DNA of 6,678 bases from GWA2-46-10 sp964361435 (lineage in GTDB: Bacteria > Patescibacteriota > Minisyncoccia > UBA6257 > Colwellbacteraceae), in contig CAYIAN010000027.1 in the NCBI GenBank assembly GCA_964361435.1, positions 1 to 6,678 on the forward strand. Reading direction: 5' to 3'. Positions 5,913 through 6,678 of the stretch are shown here, one piece after another; positions within the stretch are counted from its first letter, which is position 1; each line of letters starts with the position of its first letter. The position numbers and the translations under genes were made by a program. The notes beneath the pieces were generated by a model that saw only the letters and a program-made list of their open reading frames with translations, searched no databases and was not told the DNA's origin.

Positions 5913-5946
5913 AGAGAGCGAGCCACGGGGCTCGCTCTTTATTATT
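5913..5946 (+). terminator. Rho-independent terminator after the histone-like gene
   Basis: A perfect 10-bp GC-rich stem, AGAGCGAGCC (5915-5924) with GGCTCGCTCT (5929-5938), closes an ACGG loop and runs into TTTATTATT. It starts 17 nt after the TAG of the small basic gene and separates it from the CYTH gene. Confidence 0.88.
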
Positions 5947-5966
5947 GAAGAGGATAGACTGTTTTT

Positions 5967-6581
5967 ATGATTGAGGTTGAGAAGAAATTTGTTTTAAGCG
6001 AAGAAGAAATTCAAGGGCTAGTGAAAGGGAGCCGGTTTGTGGGCGAGGTTGAGTTAGATGATGTCTATTACGATACGCCAGACTTTGCGTTAATGAAGCA
6101 AGATAGATACTTGCGTAGACGCAATGGTCAGTTCGAGCTTAAAGTGTCCACAGCACTAGTGATTGACGCACCCACTACTCACTATAGGGAACTAACAAAC
6201 AAGGGTGAGATACGGGAAGAGCTGGGTTTGGGAGAGGGTGATTTTGAGTGGATGGTTGAGAGGGCTGGTTATAAACCCATAGTTTCCATTAAAACCCTAC
6301 GAAAGAAATATAAAGAGGGAGATTTTAATATAGATATAGATAGCGCAGACTTTGGTCATGAGGTAGCCGAGGTAGAGTTAATGGTTGAGAAAGAGGAAGA
6401 TGTGCAAGGGGCAATTGGAAGAATTAAACAGTTTGCTTTTAGCAAAGGTCTCTGGGACAAGTCTGAGGGGGAAATTAGAGGCAAGGTGATGGAGTATTTA
6501 TACAGGAAAAATCGCGCAGTTTACGAGGAGATTGCAAAGTCGTGGAAAAGGTTAGAGGCAGCGCATTTACGGAATAATTAA
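5967..6581 (+). CDS. CYTH-domain phosphohydrolase, thiamine-triphosphatase-like
   Basis: A 204-residue CYTH (triphosphate tunnel metalloenzyme) protein. The family binds triphosphates inside a beta-barrel with divalent metals; members hydrolyse thiamine triphosphate or inorganic triphosphate, or act as class IV adenylate cyclases. Seen: the signature ExExK as Glu3, Glu5, Lys7; YYDTPDFALM (34-43); LRRR (49-52); FELK (56-59); YREL (73-76); Lys109 and Arg112; NIDIDSADFG (121-130); and AEVE (134-137). The order and wording resemble mammalian thiamine triphosphatase (YYDTP...LM...LRRR...ELK, then D-x-D-x-ADFG and GEVE), including the C-terminal YLYRKNRAVYEEI helix. I therefore favour a ThTPase-like triphosphatase over a cyclase, but substrate cannot be read from sequence. 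A GAGG lies 13 nt before the ATG, rather far for a ribosome site. TAGACT (5955-5960) could be a -10 giving a leaderless transcript. Confidence 0.88.
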   Translation: MIEVEKKFVLSEEEIQGLVKGSRFVGEVELDDVYYDTPDFALMKQDRYLRRRNGQFELKVSTALVIDAPTTHYRELTNKGEIREELGLGEGDFEWMVERAGYKPIVSIKTLRKKYKEGDFNIDIDSADFGHEVAEVELMVEKEEDVQGAIGRIKQFAFSKGLWDKSEGEIRGKVMEYLYRKNRAVYEEIAKSWKRLEAAHLRNN

Positions 6582-6605
6582 AATCTGCTAATTTACTACG
6601 GATAT

Positions 6606-6677
6606 TCCGGGGTAGCTCAACGGTAGAGCAGCACGCTGTTAACGTGTTGGTTGTCGGTTCGAATCCGACCCCCGGAG
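6606..6677 (+). tRNA. tRNA-Asn (anticodon GTT)
   Basis: A full cloverleaf can be drawn. The acceptor stem is TCCGGGG (6606-6612) with CCCCGGA (6670-6676), discriminator G6677. The D stem is GCTC/GAGC (6615-6618, 6626-6629). The anticodon stem is GCACG/CGTGT (6631-6635, 6643-6647) around loop CTGTTAA with anticodon GTT at 6638-6640. The T stem is GTCGG/CCGAC with loop TTCGAAT. The window ends one base later with C, so CCA may be encoded, but this cannot be seen. It follows the CYTH stop by 24 nt and may be cotranscribed with it. Confidence 0.96.
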
Positions 6678-6678
6678 C

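Noticed and set aside
5660..5926. Two Arg/Leu/Ala/Ser/Cys-rich minus-strand frames opposite the histone-like gene
   Set aside because: They are complements of the Lys/Arg-rich codons on the plus strand; the plus frame has the sensible composition, leader and terminator.
1..6678. Recoded TGA (as Gly), as in Gracilibacteria and SR1, because no visible gene ends in TGA
   Set aside because: No gene contains an in-frame TGA and all reach full family length under the standard code; seven stops are too few to infer avoidance.

Overview
The window is a gene-dense bacterial segment. The first gene is cut at its 5' end, and a tRNA closes the window with only the first base of a CCA tail visible. Gene content suggests a small-genome bacterium, and a Patescibacteria (CPR) member is my best guess. 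The reasons are short intergenic gaps, no recognisable Shine-Dalgarno in front of most starts, a class II (B12-dependent) ribonucleotide reductase, a DUF378 membrane protein, and very Lys/Arg-rich proteins. This assignment is inference; no rRNA or ribosomal protein gene is present to fix it. The standard bacterial code reads cleanly through every gene, and the stops used are TAG and TAA.

Layout: (1) 1-1739 holds the cell division pair, the C-terminal end of ftsA followed 7 nt later by ftsZ. The predicted FtsZ carries about 82 extra N-terminal residues, almost half Lys/Arg with no acidic residue, in front of an ordinary tubulin-like GTPase. A strong intrinsic terminator closes the unit. (2) 1740-4307 is a short regulatory gap with a perfect DnaA-box sequence, then a complete nrdJ-type ribonucleotide reductase. 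(3) 4308-4688 holds a bidirectional terminator and a small convergent DUF378 membrane protein on the minus strand, followed by a divergent promoter gap. (4) 4689-5606 encodes a membrane-anchored, coiled-coil, trypsin/HtrA-like serine protease without PDZ. (5) 5607-5940 has a leader with a second DnaA-box-like 9-mer and an imperfect hairpin, then a 56-residue histone/protamine-like gene built from seven amino acid types, then a strong terminator. (6) 5967-6581 encodes a CYTH-domain protein resembling thiamine triphosphatase, followed by tRNA-Asn(GTT).

Several genes centre on the chromosome cycle: division (FtsA/FtsZ), dNTP supply (NrdJ), and probable DNA compaction (basic protein). DnaA-box-like sites lie in front of the latter two. 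The most unusual elements are the basic N-terminal extension of FtsZ and the tiny histone-like gene. I see no CRISPR array, transposon or recognisable defence system.
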